From positions 806,001-870,000 of the forward strand of contig NC_015564.1 in the NCBI RefSeq assembly GCF_000214175.1: a stretch of 64,000 bases of DNA, written 5' to 3'. Below are positions 8,337 to 16,059 of the stretch, in pieces. The stretch comes from Hoyosella subflava DQS3-9A1 (GTDB lineage Bacteria; Actinomycetota; Actinomycetes; Mycobacteriales; Mycobacteriaceae). The notes under the pieces are model-generated. The model did no database searches, was not told the DNA's origin, and saw nothing but the letters and a program-made list of their open reading frames with translations. A program made the translations under genes and the position numbers. Position 1 is the first letter of the stretch, and every line of letters starts with the position of its first letter.

Positions 8337-8630
8337 CCACCACTCGAACGCCTCTCAGTTGTCCATGGGCGCATCACGCCAGTCCCGCCTGCCTCGCGCG
8401 AATCACAGGAAGTCGTAGTACGTGCGCAGGTCCCGGACATGGGCGGCCTGGGTGTTCCACGGCGAAGACGCCGGCCACACCGAGAAATACCGGTTCAGCG
8501 CCACGTCGTACACGCCCGCCGGACTGATCAGGAACGGCTGCCCCTCGGGCACCCCCAGATCATCAAACGCCTCACCGAGATCGGCGAACAGGGAGCTGAG
8601 CTCCCGTGCTCGCCAACCGGTGATCGACAT
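8337..8630 (-). pseudogene. Tyrosine integrase remnant (N-terminal core-binding region)
   Basis: Read leftward, the frame has a YDVALNRYF segment followed by HVRDLRTYYDFL, then an in-frame TGA where a Trp is expected, then FARGRRDWRDA and a second stop before EAFEWW. This is the layout of the SAM-like N-terminal domain of actinobacterial phage-type tyrosine recombinases. The catalytic domain is missing. At least two nonsense changes make it inactive. Confidence 0.6.
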
Positions 8631-8671
8631 GACGCTGGACGATAGTCTCTGGACAGCTCAACAGCGCACAA

Positions 8672-8755
8672 CAGAAGTGGGACGGTTACCGCGCCCTGGC
8701 CGGCCGGTGGGCCGACGGCCGTGTCGCCCTACGGAGCCGCAACGGCAGCGATCTA
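8672..8755 (+). pseudogene. ATP-dependent DNA ligase fragment (motif I)
   Basis: The 28 codons contain KWDGYRA, the K-x-D-G-x-R nucleotidyl-transfer motif of ATP-dependent DNA ligases, followed by LRSRNGSDL as in the adenylation domain of LigD/LigC-type enzymes. The frame is cut at 8755 by the insertion sequence, and I see no continuation beyond it. The upstream part is also missing. Confidence 0.55.
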
Positions 8756-10000
8756 GTGCTGTGACCGCGTAGGTACGCCGGGTTGGATCAGGCTGCGGTT
8801 GTGAGGGGGTGTCCGCCCCATCGGACGCCTTTCTCGCTGCGGATGCGGGCGCGTTCCTTGCGTTCGGCGGACAGGACGTCGCGGTGGCAGGCATTGGCGT
8901 TGCGCCAGCGGAGGTAGGAGTGCAGGGCCCTGGTCTGGACAGTGTGGTTGGGGTGGTGGGAGTTGGCGATGGTGAACTGCCGCAGTGGTCCGAAGTGCGC
9001 CTCGATCGGGTTCGCCCAGGAGGCGTAGGTCGGGGTGAAGCACAGCTCGACCCTTGTGCTTCTTTGCCCAGCGGCGGATGTCGGCGCCCTTGTGCTTGTG
9101 GGCGGACAGGTTGTCCAGGATCACGTAGATCGGTGCGCCGTCGGGCCGGGCGGCGCGGATCGATTTCAGCGCGGCCAGCGTGTTCCCGGCACCCTTCTTG
9201 CGGCGGTTCACGCCCCACAGACGGTCGTCGCCCACCGAGTAGCAGCCATGGAAGTACCGGACGCCGTGGGTGCGACGGTAGGTGGCCGGCAGCCGGTCGG
9301 GCCGGGTCCGTTCGGCCCAGCAGCTGCCGCCGATGGGCCGGATCCCGAGCGGGCCGAACTCATCGAAGGCGAATGCCCGGTCCGGGAAGCGGTCCAGGAC
9401 GTGCTCGATACGGTCCAGCTTCGTCTCCCGTTCGGGGTCCGGGGACTCCTTCCAGGTCTTGGTGCGCTGGAAGGTGACGCCGCGGCGGGCGAGCAGGCAC
9501 CGTAACGCCTCACGGCTGATGCGAATCACTCGGCCGTGGACTTTGCGCAGGTAGGCGACGAGCTTGCGCAGTGACCAGCGAGTGAAAGGCTGGCCGAGCT
9601 TGACCGGGCGGGTGGTGGCCGTCTGGACGACGAAGTCCTCTTCGTCGGACTTGAGTTGGCGGGGACGGCCTCCCGCCCACCGAGGGTCCAGGCAGGCCAG
9701 GCCCTTCTCGTTGAACGCGTGGATCACATCCCGGACGGTGTCCTCGTCGGCCTGCACCAGCTGGGCGATCACCGGCACCCGGTTTCCTCCAGCGGAGGCC
9801 AGCAGCATCATCGGCCGCCGGTAGCGCACCGAACTCGTGCTGTCCCGGCGCACGATCTGCTGCAGCTTCTGCCCCTCGTGGTCGGTCAGTCTGCGCACAC
9901 GGACGGGCTCGGCAACCGCGCCTCCAGCGGTCGGATCGGATGTCACCGCACATCCAACCGCCACGACCGCCGACCCGGCGAACCTATGCGGTCACAGCAC
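8756..10000. mobile_element. IS630-family insertion sequence, 1245 bp
   Basis: The element starts GTGCTGTGACCGCGTAGG and ends with the inverted complement; over about 28 terminal bases the two ends differ at only two positions. TA dinucleotides flank it on both sides (8754-8755 and 10001-10002), the target duplication expected for IS630/Tc1-type elements. It carries one transposase gene on the minus strand. It landed in the ligase fragment, 29 bp from the wax ester synthase stop codon. Confidence 0.92.
8788..9964 (-). CDS. IS630-family transposase, frame interrupted
   Basis: The N-terminal helix-turn-helix region (residues 10-130) and the first part of the DDE domain (FAFDEFGPLG, first Asp; YVILDNLSAHK, second Asp) are in one frame from 9964 to about 9053. 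The rest, including YASWANPIEAHFGPLRQF with the catalytic Glu, continues in another frame to a stop at 8788. One base must be skipped in the AAGGGTCGAG region near 9050 to join them. This is either a programmed shift, which occurs in some IS630 elements, or an inactivating mutation. The site is not an obvious slippery sequence. Otherwise all three catalytic acids are present. Confidence 0.8.
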
Positions 10001-10028
10001 TAGACGACCATGTCCTCGCGGCGTCCGG

Positions 10029-11450
10029 TCAGGGAACGCACCGCATCGATTCGTCGAACGAGGCTTGCAGGCATTCGGCGAGGAGCTCCGGATCGGGCAG
10101 GGCGCGGCGACAACTAACGAAGGTGATGTCGACGACGCCGCAATAACTGAACACGCCGAAGGCGAGGGCGGTACCGCTCAAGATGGGGGCAACGCCAAAG
10201 AAGCGCTGCGCACGTGCGCCGTTCATGTAAAGCGGCACTTGTGGTCCCGGCACATTCGACACGCCGACGTTGAACATCGGTCGTCTGCTGCCAAAGAGGA
10301 TCTGAGTGGCGGCAAGGGTCTTGAACCCCCACGACGTGAGCGCACCGGGAAAGCTGGCGCTCAGTTCTGACAGTTGGCGCGCTCCGACGGCGCGCTGCAT
10401 CTCCTTGGCGCCCGTTGTGCTCTGCTGAATATGTGCCAGCCGCTCGACTGGGTCGGCAATCTCGCTACCCAGCGCGACGGCGAGGAAGGCAATGTCATTG
10501 CCCGCCACCGACTCCTGTCCCTTGCGCAGATCGACCGGTGCGCCGCACACGAGGGGCTCGGTAGGGGTCTCGTTCTTGGCTTCGAGGTATCGGCGAACCG
10601 CGCCGCCGATCACCGCGATGACGACGTCGTTGACCGTCGCGCCAGGCACGGCTTTGCGCAACCGCTTGATGTCGTCAAACTGAAAGACCCGTCCGTCGAG
10701 CACCCGATGCGGTGTGAGTTGAGTCTGGAACCGGGTGTGCGGGATTCGCGACGGAATTAACGAGCCGCTCTCACTGCGCCCGAGGACTGCTGCAGAAAGC
10801 AGACCTGCGGACGGAAGCATTGCAGCGCCAGCCCGAGCCGTGCGGACCGGCGCCCGAATCACGTTGTTGAGCAATGCCCGGCCCATCAACCCCACCATGC
10901 CCGGACGCTTTTCGGGTGTCCATTTGTCGTCGTCGGTTCCGTGCCGTACTTCTGGCGTCAAATCGTGTATGCCACTGAGGATGTCGCGCATCGCGTGACC
11001 ATCTACTGCAATGTGATGGAGCTTGGTGAATATGGCATAGGAGCCTTTGGCTACGCCGTCAATGTTGTCAAGGCCCTCGATGACGTACATCTCCCATGGG
11101 GGGCGATTGAGGTCCAGCGCTCGAGAGTCAAGCCGAGCCACCATGATGCACAGCTGCCTCCAGTCCGCTGGCTCGGGCAGCCGAACATGGCGGACGTGCC
11201 ATTCCAAGTCGAAATGCTCGTCCTCGATCCAATACGGGTGATCGAGGTCGAACGGAACCCGTACGAGGCACCTCCGAAAAACCGGTGATCGCGACAGCCG
11301 GTCGTCGAGATGTCTGAGAATGTCCTTGAATCGTACGGTGCCGTTGGGTGCTGTGGCGGGATCGTAGATGACGACCATGCCGCCGTGGGCCGCCCAGTTC
11401 GTGTCCTCGACGTGGAGGAACATAGCGTCGTGCGCGTTGACCTGCTGCAT
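10029..11450 (-). CDS. Wax ester synthase/diacylglycerol acyltransferase (WS/DGAT)
   Basis: A 473-residue protein of normal family length with the acyltransferase motif HHIAVDG (HHxxxDG, near residue 145) and the downstream NVPGPQVPLYMNGAR segment that marks bacterial WS/DGAT enzymes. It transfers an acyl group from acyl-CoA to diacylglycerol or a fatty alcohol to make triacylglycerol or wax ester at the membrane/lipid-droplet surface. The ATG follows AAAGGATAAACA. It lies downstream of an alpha/beta hydrolase on the same strand, with 240 bases between. Its stop is 29 bp from an insertion sequence, yet the C-terminus looks complete. Confidence 0.92.
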   Translation of the reverse strand: MQQVNAHDAMFLHVEDTNWAAHGGMVVIYDPATAPNGTVRFKDILRHLDDRLSRSPVFRRCLVRVPFDLDHPYWIEDEHFDLEWHVRHVRLPEPADWRQLCIMVARLDSRALDLNRPPWEMYVIEGLDNIDGVAKGSYAIFTKLHHIAVDGHAMRDILSGIHDLTPEVRHGTDDDKWTPEKRPGMVGLMGRALLNNVIRAPVRTARAGAAMLPSAGLLSAAVLGRSESGSLIPSRIPHTRFQTQLTPHRVLDGRVFQFDDIKRLRKAVPGATVNDVVIAVIGGAVRRYLEAKNETPTEPLVCGAPVDLRKGQESVAGNDIAFLAVALGSEIADPVERLAHIQQSTTGAKEMQRAVGARQLSELSASFPGALTSWGFKTLAATQILFGSRRPMFNVGVSNVPGPQVPLYMNGARAQRFFGVAPILSGTALAFGVFSYCGVVDITFVSCRRALPDPELLAECLQASFDESMRCVP

Positions 11451-11594
11451 TGTTTATCCTTTTAGCGCTGAAAGATCGTGCTCACGCGAACCGGTCGATA
11501 TCGTCGACGGTCGAGAAGCCGACTACGGTGCAATGGCATCCATCTTCGCCTGTGAACGGCGTGTGGGGAATCCGCCAATGGGGGGGCGTTAGTA

Positions 11595-11642
11595 GGTCGA
11601 TCGGCGGCGGTGTCGTGTTTTTCGACCCATCGCCGCTCGACC
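11595..11642. terminator. Possible hairpin after the hydrolase gene
   Basis: GGTCGA, a one-base mismatch and CGGCG pair with CGCCG and TCGACC across a 24-base loop. No T-run follows in the hydrolase direction. It is the only structured element in the 240-base gap between the hydrolase and wax ester synthase genes. Confidence 0.3.
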
Positions 11643-11692
11643 CCCCTCCGAAGGCGTTTTGGCTCGACGGTCTCGGCCGAAACAGTCGGAAT

Positions 11693-12511
11693 CTATGAAA
11701 CGAACTCGGAGACCAACGCGTTGAAGCGTGCCGGGTGTTCAATCATCGGGCAGTGTCCTGTGTCGTCCCATACGACCAAGGTCGAATTCGGGATCAGATC
11801 GTGCAGTTGTGAGGCCATCCACGGGGGCAGGAGACGGTCGTGACCGCCCGCGAGGACGAGAGTTGGACACCGTATCTGCCGCGCTTGTGCTCGCGCGTCG
11901 TGGTGAGCGCCCGCGCGCAATGCGGCACCGAACCCGGCTGCCCCCAAACCACCGAGCAACTCGACCAGGTGATTTTGGTCAACGTCATCCGGGGCCTGCA
12001 GTATTCGCGCAGCGATCTTCCGCCGCAGAAGGGGACTTGCGAGCAATGCCCGGCGGGGGCGCCCGCGCTGAAACGTTTCGTTCAGCCCCAGCGCAAACGG
12101 GATCAGCGCAGAACGGTAGCGACGGTGAGTCAATGGCACGCCTGCCGAGCAGGCGAGGATCGCGGCGTCGACGCGCTCGGGGCGCTGAGCTGCCGCCTCG
12201 ATGGTGAGCAGTCCACCCATCGAATTGCCCACCAAGGTAGCAGTTTCGACTCCACGCTTGTCGAGCAACTCGAATAGAACATCGACATAGCGGGCCATGG
12301 TCACCTTGCCGCGAAAGGGATCCGAGCGGCCAAAGCCAGGAAGATCAAGCGCAATGACGCGATGTCGGCTAGCGAGGGTCTCAACGTTGGTGAGCCAATT
12401 CTGCCAGTTGCCGCCGAGACCATGGACGAGCAACATGGCGGGCCCCTCGCCAGCCTCCACGTATGACAGCCATCCGTGATCGAGACGAACCTCGCGATTA
12501 GGCGGCCTCAC
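11693..12511 (-). CDS. Alpha/beta-fold hydrolase
   Basis: A 272-residue hydrolase. HGLGGNWQNW (oxyanion region) is near residue 30, the nucleophile Ser lies in VGNSMGG near residue 95, the acid in AGGHDRLLPP near residue 220 and the His in DDTGHCPMIEHP near residue 248. The GTG start at 12511 shares four bases (GTGA) with the stop of a 23-codon leader derived from an SDR gene. Translation is therefore probably coupled to that leader, which has the only good ribosome site. The substrate is unknown; an ester or lipid is plausible given the neighbouring wax ester synthase. Confidence 0.88.
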   Translation of the reverse strand: MRPPNREVRLDHGWLSYVEAGEGPAMLLVHGLGGNWQNWLTNVETLASRHRVIALDLPGFGRSDPFRGKVTMARYVDVLFELLDKRGVETATLVGNSMGGLLTIEAAAQRPERVDAAILACSAGVPLTHRRYRSALIPFALGLNETFQRGRPRRALLASPLLRRKIAARILQAPDDVDQNHLVELLGGLGAAGFGAALRAGAHHDARAQARQIRCPTLVLAGGHDRLLPPWMASQLHDLIPNSTLVVWDDTGHCPMIEHPARFNALVSEFVS

Positions 12512-12579
12512 GCGTCTTCACCTACCGCGCGGGCGCCGCCGGTGATGGCAACCACTCGTCCACTCAAAGTTTGATTCAT
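12508..12579 (-). CDS. 23-residue truncated SDR leader peptide
   Basis: The ATG at 12579 sits nine bases behind AAGGAGG. The first 17 codons (MNQTLSGRVVAITGGAR) match the start of the SDR at 2449 except for one residue, then the frame departs and stops at a TGA that overlaps the hydrolase GTG start by four bases. The original SDR body is gone. The stub now acts, by position, as a translational leader for the hydrolase. Confidence 0.65.
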   Translation of the reverse strand: MNQTLSGRVVAITGGARAVGEDA

Positions 12580-12601
12580 CGTTGAATGCCTCCTTGAAAG
12601 C

Positions 12602-12668
12602 CGAGCATGACTCGCGTTGATCGCATCGGCAATGCCTCGATCGGCGGATACACCTCCGCCGAACGATC
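12602..12668 (-). repeat. Promoter/leader repeat, copy B (inverted relative to 2327-2394)
   Basis: Read on the minus strand this segment repeats the SDR promoter and leader at 2327-2394 with a few mismatches by eye. It includes the GGCGGA-N6-TCCGCC palindrome at 12643-12660. It lacks the 31-base hairpin that copy A carries just before the ribosome site. It drives the leader peptide and hydrolase. Confidence 0.8.
12643..12660. promoter_or_regulatory. Operator-like palindrome (copy B)
   Basis: GGCGGA and TCCGCC with a TACACC spacer is the same palindrome as at 2334-2351, in opposite orientation. It lies about 110 bases from the 3' end of the LuxR regulator gene. The regulator is the obvious candidate to bind it. 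Confidence 0.5.
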
Positions 12669-12704
12669 GGGCTGCCAGCAAATCGCGCGCGACCGCCGAG
12701 GCCC

Positions 12705-12854
12705 CGGTGACGAACACTCGCGGCGGTGACGGGTCTGCTACGAGTGTCACCTAGGGAATACACCCGCTACGGGGCGAGTCCAGTCATTCGCATGAAGGCG
12801 GAAACGGCTTCGGTTCGGTTGGTGGCCTGCAACTTGCGCAGGATCTGACTCACG
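12705..12854. repeat. 150-bp direct repeat, copy B
   Basis: Matches 3275-3424. The first 50 bases are the orphaned 3' end of an SDR gene; the rest is the 3' end of the LuxR gene. Immediately upstream, 12685-12702 equals bases 2508-2525 inside the SDR gene, so an internal SDR deletion of about 750 bases joins these pieces. Confidence 0.9.
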
Positions 12855-14008
12855 TGTGATTTCACGGTGTACTCAGAAATGAGTAGGCGCTCGGCGATAT
12901 GCCGGTTCGTATCTCCGTGAGCAAGGAGTTCAATGATTTCTAGTTCGCGGCGCGTGAGGAGCTGGTGAATCCGTGAGTCCGGCGCCGACATCATTGCGGA
13001 CCTGACGGGGCTCAGCGACTCGGCCACATTTAGTTCATCGCTGGCGATCGTAATTTGGAGGCCGGCCTGGCGTATCTCGGTCAACACCGACTCGGTTGCC
13101 ACAACGAGTTCACGAATTCTCTCGCCCTGATCGTGAAGTCGTTGTAGAAGAATCGTTCGTTCTAAGGCAAATCCGTACCCTTCAGCGAAGGCCCAGAGGA
13201 CATCACGGTCGATGATGTCATCGTGACGCATCGTCGACGCGTGCAGGAATCCGATGACCCGACCCTCGGGCATCACCGGTGCCGCAACGTACGAGGAGAT
13301 GCCCGCCAACCGAGTCAGGTCTGTACGGACGCGTGGATCGTTGAGTGCATCGTGGACAACCACCGGCGCTCTGCGACGAAGCATTTCGCCCTCTACTCCG
13401 TCGGGATCCAGTTCCATCGAGGGCCTTTTGAGCGCTTGGCGCTGCACCTTGTCTGCAAAACCGGGGTCACGTTTGGAGAAGGCTGCTGCCGGCGTAGTGC
13501 GACCGTCTTTCACCTGCCACAGCATGGCGACCTCGAAGCCACAGAGCTCGCACAACACCTGGGGGGCCTTCACCAACATTTGGTCAACGGATCCCACGGC
13601 GCGGAGCCGAGCGAGGGCGCGCTGCACGCGCAGTAGCCCATCCAACCGGCGCGTTGCCCGCTCACCGGTCATGGCCGAGCGTATCTCGGCAAGTTCCACC
13701 GCAAGCAGCGCCATCGGTATCGCGTCGGCACCGGCGTGAGCAGCCAAGATGTCCCGTAGCCGGGCGAGGCCGTCTTCAACCCACTGCTCGAGGGTGATGG
13801 GGTCCATGCTTGCGTCGGCCACTGGTGCGCGGTCGGGCCCGAGAAGTAACGTCAGCTCGTCGAGTGCCGCGACGGCGCGTCGTGCCGTCACACCGGTATC
13901 GTCCACGGCACGCAACGTAGGTGTGTGGTATGCCCAGCAGCGGGGCGTCCCCGCGCTAACAACGCGCTGTCGTTCCGGGGAGTGAAACAACCAGGCGCAA
14001 CTCGCCAC
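12767..14008 (-). CDS. GAF-domain LuxR-family transcriptional regulator
   Basis: A protein of up to 413 residues. A GAF-like sensory domain spans about residues 130-290 (CELCGFEVAMLWQV near the start, YVAAPVMPEGRVIGFLHA near its core). A LuxR helix-turn-helix lies at the C-terminus, about residues 348-405 (LLTRRELEIIELLAHG, then SEYTVKSHVSQILRKL). The N-terminal start is uncertain; a GTG about 34 codons in is an alternative. A truncated relic of its C-terminus lies beside the SDR at 2449, which links it to that SDR. The palindrome shared by the SDR and hydrolase promoters is a likely target. The signal sensed is unknown. Confidence 0.85.
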   Translation of the reverse strand: MASCAWLFHSPERQRVVSAGTPRCWAYHTPTLRAVDDTGVTARRAVAALDELTLLLGPDRAPVADASMDPITLEQWVEDGLARLRDILAAHAGADAIPMALLAVELAEIRSAMTGERATRRLDGLLRVQRALARLRAVGSVDQMLVKAPQVLCELCGFEVAMLWQVKDGRTTPAAAFSKRDPGFADKVQRQALKRPSMELDPDGVEGEMLRRRAPVVVHDALNDPRVRTDLTRLAGISSYVAAPVMPEGRVIGFLHASTMRHDDIIDRDVLWAFAEGYGFALERTILLQRLHDQGERIRELVVATESVLTEIRQAGLQITIASDELNVAESLSPVRSAMMSAPDSRIHQLLTRRELEIIELLAHGDTNRHIAERLLISEYTVKSHVSQILRKLQATNRTEAVSAFMRMTGLAP

Positions 14009-14250
14009 GCGCGCGGCGGCTTGATATCCACAACATCCTCCTATGGAAGCGCCGACCGGTCATGACCATCCGAATGCCCAAGATAGCTACGCAATCAGAA
14101 GCCGCGGTATTCCTGTCGTCCGGCAAGCTAAGTTTTGCGACGCGCGACCCAGGATTGATTCTCCGATTCCGCATCCGCGATCGCAACAGTTGCGTTCGTC
14201 TGCCTACGATCGGCGAGACTATTTCGGTCACGCCGACTTTGTTCGCACGC

Positions 14251-15705
14251 CTACCCCAACGGCGTGAAAATGGCCTGTGTCTCCCGATATTCGTTGAGCC
14301 CTTCGGGGCCAAGTTCCCGCCCGATACCGGACGATCCGAATCCTCCGAATGGAATCGCGGGGTCGAGGGCAAGGCTGGCATTGATGTAGACCGACCCAGC
14401 CCGCAGCTGCCGTGCGACTTCCTGGCCGCGCGCGAAGTCGGCGGTCCAGACCGAGCTTGAAAGGCCATATTCGGTGTCCTGGGCAATTTCAATTGCCTCC
14501 TCGATGGTGTCGTACGCGATGACGCACAGCACCGGTCCGAAGATCTCCTCTCGAGCGGCTCGCATTTCATTGGACACGTTCGCGAGCACCGTCGGCTCAA
14601 CGAAGTACCCGGTATCCAAGTCTGCCGGGATGCCACCGCCCGCAGCCACCACCGCACCAGCCGCCGCCGCCTCGCTGACATAGTCCAGGACCCGGTCGCG
14701 ATGCTGTCTGGTAATCATCGGCCCGATCACGGTGTCGGGCTGTGCCGGGTCGCCCACCTTCAGTGACTGCGCGACACCTGCCAGTACCGCAACGATCTCA
14801 TCGTGGCGGTTCCGTGGAACGAGGACGCGGCGCTGCGCTATGCAGGCCTCTCCATTGTTGAGGGCCAGCCCGGTGAGACCCAGGCCTGCGCTAATCAGTT
14901 CCACGGATGCATCTTCAAGAATTATGGCAGCTGCATTTCCGCCCAGCTCTAGTGCGCATCTGCGGAAATCCTTCGCGCACGACTCGGCGACCTCACGCCC
15001 GACGGCGGTACTTCCAGTGAATGCGACCATGTCGACGTCGGGATGGGCGACGAGCCGCCGGCTGCCTGCGAGATCCGCCGGCACCATGTTGAACACTCCG
15101 GCCGGGAAACCCGCCGCGTGGGCCGCATCTGCCAGCAGATAAGACGACAACGGAGTCTGCGGTGCCGGCTTGTGCACAACGGTGCAGCCCGCCGCCAACG
15201 CGGGCGCAATCTTGGACAATGCGCCCAGCAATGGGATGTTCCATGGGGTCAGAGTGGCGACCACTCCGACGGGGCATTGCCGGATTTCGACAGTCGCAGG
15301 GGAATTGTGAGTCTGCCGAGACTCCGAGAGTTGTTCTGTTGCAACCAGGGCGGCGAAGTAACGGACGAACTCGATGGCCTGCTGAACGTGTACCTGCCCG
15401 GTGAGCATCGCCGGGAAGCCCGCCTCACTGGTAATCACCGTAGCCATGTCATCGGCTCGTGCGGTCAGCTCGTCGGCAAAGCGCTCGAGAAGTCGAGCCC
15501 GATCAGCACCTGAGGTGCCCGCCCAGTCCTGCCGGGTGAGGGCCTTCCGTGCCGCCGCGACGGCGCGATCGACATCCGCAGCGCCGCAGGCAGGTGCAAC
15601 TCCTACCACGTGTTCAGTGGCGGGGTTTAGCACCTCCGAGTGCTGTTGGCTCAACGCTTCCACAAACCCACCGTCGAGGTAGATCGTGCTGAATTTGGTG
15701 TCCAT
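14251..15705 (-). CDS. Aldehyde dehydrogenase family protein
   Basis: A 484-residue NAD(P)-dependent aldehyde dehydrogenase. It shows TPWNIPLLGALSKIAPALAAG (N-terminal, with the catalytic Asn), FTGSTAVG (dinucleotide binding, near residue 230), LELGGNAAAI (general-base Glu) and NNGEACIAQ (nucleophile Cys, near residue 286), and it ends with the usual FGGFGSSGIGRE segment. The ATG follows AAGGACATCG. A palindromic operator lies about 35 bases upstream and shares an 11-base word with the operator of the hydratase operon at 1899-1921. It probably oxidises an aldehyde intermediate in the same inducible catabolic pathway. Confidence 0.92.
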   Translation of the reverse strand: MDTKFSTIYLDGGFVEALSQQHSEVLNPATEHVVGVAPACGAADVDRAVAAARKALTRQDWAGTSGADRARLLERFADELTARADDMATVITSEAGFPAMLTGQVHVQQAIEFVRYFAALVATEQLSESRQTHNSPATVEIRQCPVGVVATLTPWNIPLLGALSKIAPALAAGCTVVHKPAPQTPLSSYLLADAAHAAGFPAGVFNMVPADLAGSRRLVAHPDVDMVAFTGSTAVGREVAESCAKDFRRCALELGGNAAAIILEDASVELISAGLGLTGLALNNGEACIAQRRVLVPRNRHDEIVAVLAGVAQSLKVGDPAQPDTVIGPMITRQHRDRVLDYVSEAAAAGAVVAAGGGIPADLDTGYFVEPTVLANVSNEMRAAREEIFGPVLCVIAYDTIEEAIEIAQDTEYGLSSSVWTADFARGQEVARQLRAGSVYINASLALDPAIPFGGFGSSGIGRELGPEGLNEYRETQAIFTPLG

Positions 15706-16059
15706 CGATGTCCTTCACGTGATTCGGTTGCCGTTTTGTGTGTTAGCTAACAAGTATATACAGTTGCGAGTCAACCAGCAAGTATCTTGTCATCAACCCG
15801 CCGACGGTCGAGGCAATGGCAGAGGTCGGGATCGACGTCGCCGGTTCGATCCCGGCCCTGGCCACCGTTGGTATGTTTCTCTGTAGGGGGCTGGGATCAG
15901 ACCTCTACAGTCATATTCGGGTTGTAGTGGCCGTGTCTCGCATGTCTCAGATTCTCTGATGCTCGACCAGTAGGTCCGTTCGCGCGCGAACTCGGGAGCC
16001 TGGTCTTTCTTTATCGGCAATTTCCCGTCGGGCATGGCGCCTGGACGCCGAGGATCGTA
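15706..16059. other. Divergent promoter region
   Basis: This 354-base gap separates the leftward aldehyde dehydrogenase from a rightward SDR. The left part is AT-rich and holds the operator; the 15790-16050 part shows no gene. No terminator or RNA gene is evident. Confidence 0.4.
15741..15757. promoter_or_regulatory. Operator upstream of aldehyde dehydrogenase
   Basis: TGTTAGCTAACA (15741-15752) is a perfect 12-base palindrome. CTAACAAGTAT at 15747-15757 is identical, in reverse complement, to 1899-1909 in front of the hydratase operon. A related half-site (AGCAAGTATC) occurs about 20 bases on. Confidence 0.6.

Larger units (their letters stand above)
8154..8755. other. Remnant-rich stretch before the insertion sequence
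   Basis: About 600 bases hold no intact gene. Two decayed fragments are recognisable, an integrase piece at 8337-8630 and a DNA-ligase piece at 8672-8755; the 8154-8336 part shows nothing I can assign. The stretch looks like debris of mobile DNA. Confidence 0.55.

Noticed and set aside
10001-10030. Continuation of the DNA-ligase frame beyond the insertion sequence
   Set aside because: After joining the flanks the frame gives no ligase-like residues, so the ligase fragment probably ended at or before the insertion point.
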